Positions 33,232-33,895 of a stretch of DNA of 33,895 bases are shown in pieces. How positions within the stretch are numbered: the stretch's first letter is position 1; the number at the start of each line of letters is the position of its first letter. The DNA lies in the NCBI GenBank assembly GCA_020720115.1, contig DYPD01000036.1, positions 1 to 33,895 of the forward strand, in the 5' to 3' direction. The position numbers were made by a program, and so were the translations under genes. The notes beneath the pieces were generated by a model, which was not told the origin of the DNA, ran no database searches, and saw nothing but the letters and a program-made list of their open reading frames with translations. This stretch comes from Thiomargarita sp. GTDB lineage: Bacteria > Pseudomonadota > Gammaproteobacteria > Beggiatoales > Beggiatoaceae.

Positions 33232-33710
33232 GGCGGCGGAAGCGGGTTCGTGGTCGAGTTGCCAGAGGAGTGCAAGCCCCTGCCTTCGACAGGCTCAGGC
33301 AGCGGGCTTGCACTCCACCGCCTTACCGTGCCGTCATTCGCCGCGCTATACCAGGCCCCGTCGCGTTCTACCACATCCAACAACCCGGCAGTATGTCCCT
33401 GCAACACCCGCAGCGTCACGCCGCTGCCCACGCCAGCATTGAGCGGAGTCGAAGTGTCCCACAGCCGCAGGGTGTTGTCGCGGCTGGCGGAAGCCAGGGT
33501 ACGACCATCGGCGCTGAAGGCGAGGCCGAAGACGATGTTTTGATGCCCCGCCAGCGGTTGTTGCGCTATTTCGCCGCTTTCTACATCCCACACGACAATG
33601 CGGGCATCATCGCCGGATGTCGCAAGCAGTTCGCCATCAGGACTGAAAGCTACCGTCTGTACGCTGCCTTTATGCCACTCCAACTTATGCAGTTCCTTCC
33701 CGCTGTCCAC
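33201..33710 (-). CDS. WD40 repeat protein, middle segment (frame-interrupted gene)
   Basis: A 169-residue reading frame continuing the same propeller: VAFSPDGELLATSGDDARIVVWD, LAFSADGRTLASASRDNTLRLWD and NDGTVRRW. After that Trp the frame enters the 50-bp palindrome (33267-33316) and then reads nonsense to a stop, so only the part above about 33316 is native. The start is a GTG inside RLWQVDSG; homologous sequence continues upstream in the same frame to the six-G run at 33765-33770. Removing exactly the 50-bp element joins this frame to the segment below. Confidence 0.75.
   Translation of the reverse strand: MDSGKELHKLEWHKGSVQTVAFSPDGELLATSGDDARIVVWDVESGEIAQQPLAGHQNIVFGLAFSADGRTLASASRDNTLRLWDTSTPLNAGVGSGVTLRVLQGHTAGLLDVVERDGAWYSAANDGTVRRWSASPLPEPVEGRGLHSSGNSTTNPLPPPCRRTGRWWQ
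33267..33316. repeat. 50-bp palindromic element interrupting the WD40 frame
   Basis: Perfect 13-bp arms GGAGTGCAAGCCC and GGGCTTGCACTCC enclose an inner CTGCC/GGCAG stem and a CTTCGACAGGCTCAG core. Its length (3n+2) accounts for the frame change between the two WD40 segments. Confidence 0.85.
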
Positions 33711-33895
33711 CTGCCACAGCCGCGCCGTGCTGTCAAACGAGGCACTGGCGAGGCGTGTGCCGTCGGGGGGAAAAGGCTAAGCCGTTGGGCGCGGCGATAA
33801 CGCTGGCGTGGCCTTTTAAGACACGCAGCACTTTGGGCGCGGCGCTTGCCGTTCCCTGAGCTTGTCGAAGGCTCGTTCCCTGAGCTTGTCGAAGG
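33711..33895 (-). pseudogene. WD40 gene, upstream part, frameshifted and cut by the window edge
   Basis: On the - strand this reads VLRVLKGHASVIAAPNGLAF followed by SP, then, after a one-base frame change in the G run at 33765-33770, DGTRLASASFDSTARLWQV. Both halves are normal WD40 sequence, so the gene continues beyond the window and the break is recent or a sequencing error in a homopolymer. Confidence 0.7.
33850..33895. repeat. Tandem 22-bp repeat with TTCCCTGAGCTTGTCGAAGG
   Basis: Two identical 22-bp copies (33850-33871 and 33874-33895) are offset by 24 bp, eight codons. On the - strand in the WD40 frame each copy encodes LRQAQGT. The core GTCGAAGG matches, inverted, the core of the 50-bp element. 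The array may continue past the window. Confidence 0.85.

Overview
The window looks like a gammaproteobacterial chromosome. This rests on guaA, coaD, a YfhL/Allochromatium-type 2[4Fe-4S] ferredoxin, an AlgC-type phosphohexomutase and a type IV pilin with a sigma-54-like promoter. The CHASE2 cyclase, WD40 protein, Uma2 protein and many short palindromic repeats inside and between genes suggest a large-genome lineage such as the filamentous Thiotrichales/Beggiatoa-like bacteria. That last placement is a guess from style, not from a marker gene.

Region 1 (113-12485, all + strand) is a tightly packed accessory operon that reads as a natural-product locus. It holds an SDR lacking its catalytic lysine, a small SAM methyltransferase, two paralogous SnoaL-like proteins, a P1B-like ATPase without the CPC metal motif, and a 1016-residue fusion of a class III aminotransferase to a domain resembling cyanobacterial acyl-ACP reductase. 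It also holds an exported SnoaL-like protein, a PEP-synthase/rifampin-phosphotransferase/PigC-type dikinase split into two genes in permuted order, and an exported TAP-type alpha/beta hydrolase. A strong intrinsic terminator at 12509-12547 closes it. The next gene (12610-17445) is a 1611-residue NRPS-like enzyme (formyltransferase, partial C, A, carrier, degenerate C) with no release domain. A plausible scheme is: a carrier-bound acyl or aminoacyl unit is made, reduced off the thioester to an aldehyde, transaminated to an amine, joined or phosphorylated by the dikinase pair, and finished in the periplasm. The acyl reductase/aminotransferase plus PigC-like pairing recalls tambjamine and prodigiosin pathways, but no pyrrole genes are seen here. 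The cluster may start upstream of the window.

Region 2 (17446-18202) is a gene-poor boundary with a short repeat, the C-terminal remnant of an IS4-like transposase and the pilin promoter.

Region 3 (18203-30522) is mostly housekeeping and signalling: pilin, CHASE2 adenylate cyclase, SDR, an atypical protein kinase, a Uma2 protein, algC, a histidine kinase/GGDEF response-regulator pair, guaA, coaD and ferredoxin, closed by a perfect-palindrome terminator.

Region 4 (30545-33895) carries two overlapping alpha/beta hydrolase genes with C-rich codon use. A convergent WD40 gene follows that runs off the window edge. Its reading frame is interrupted by a 50-bp palindromic element and by a six-G run, and it contains further palindromic or direct repeats that are translated in frame.
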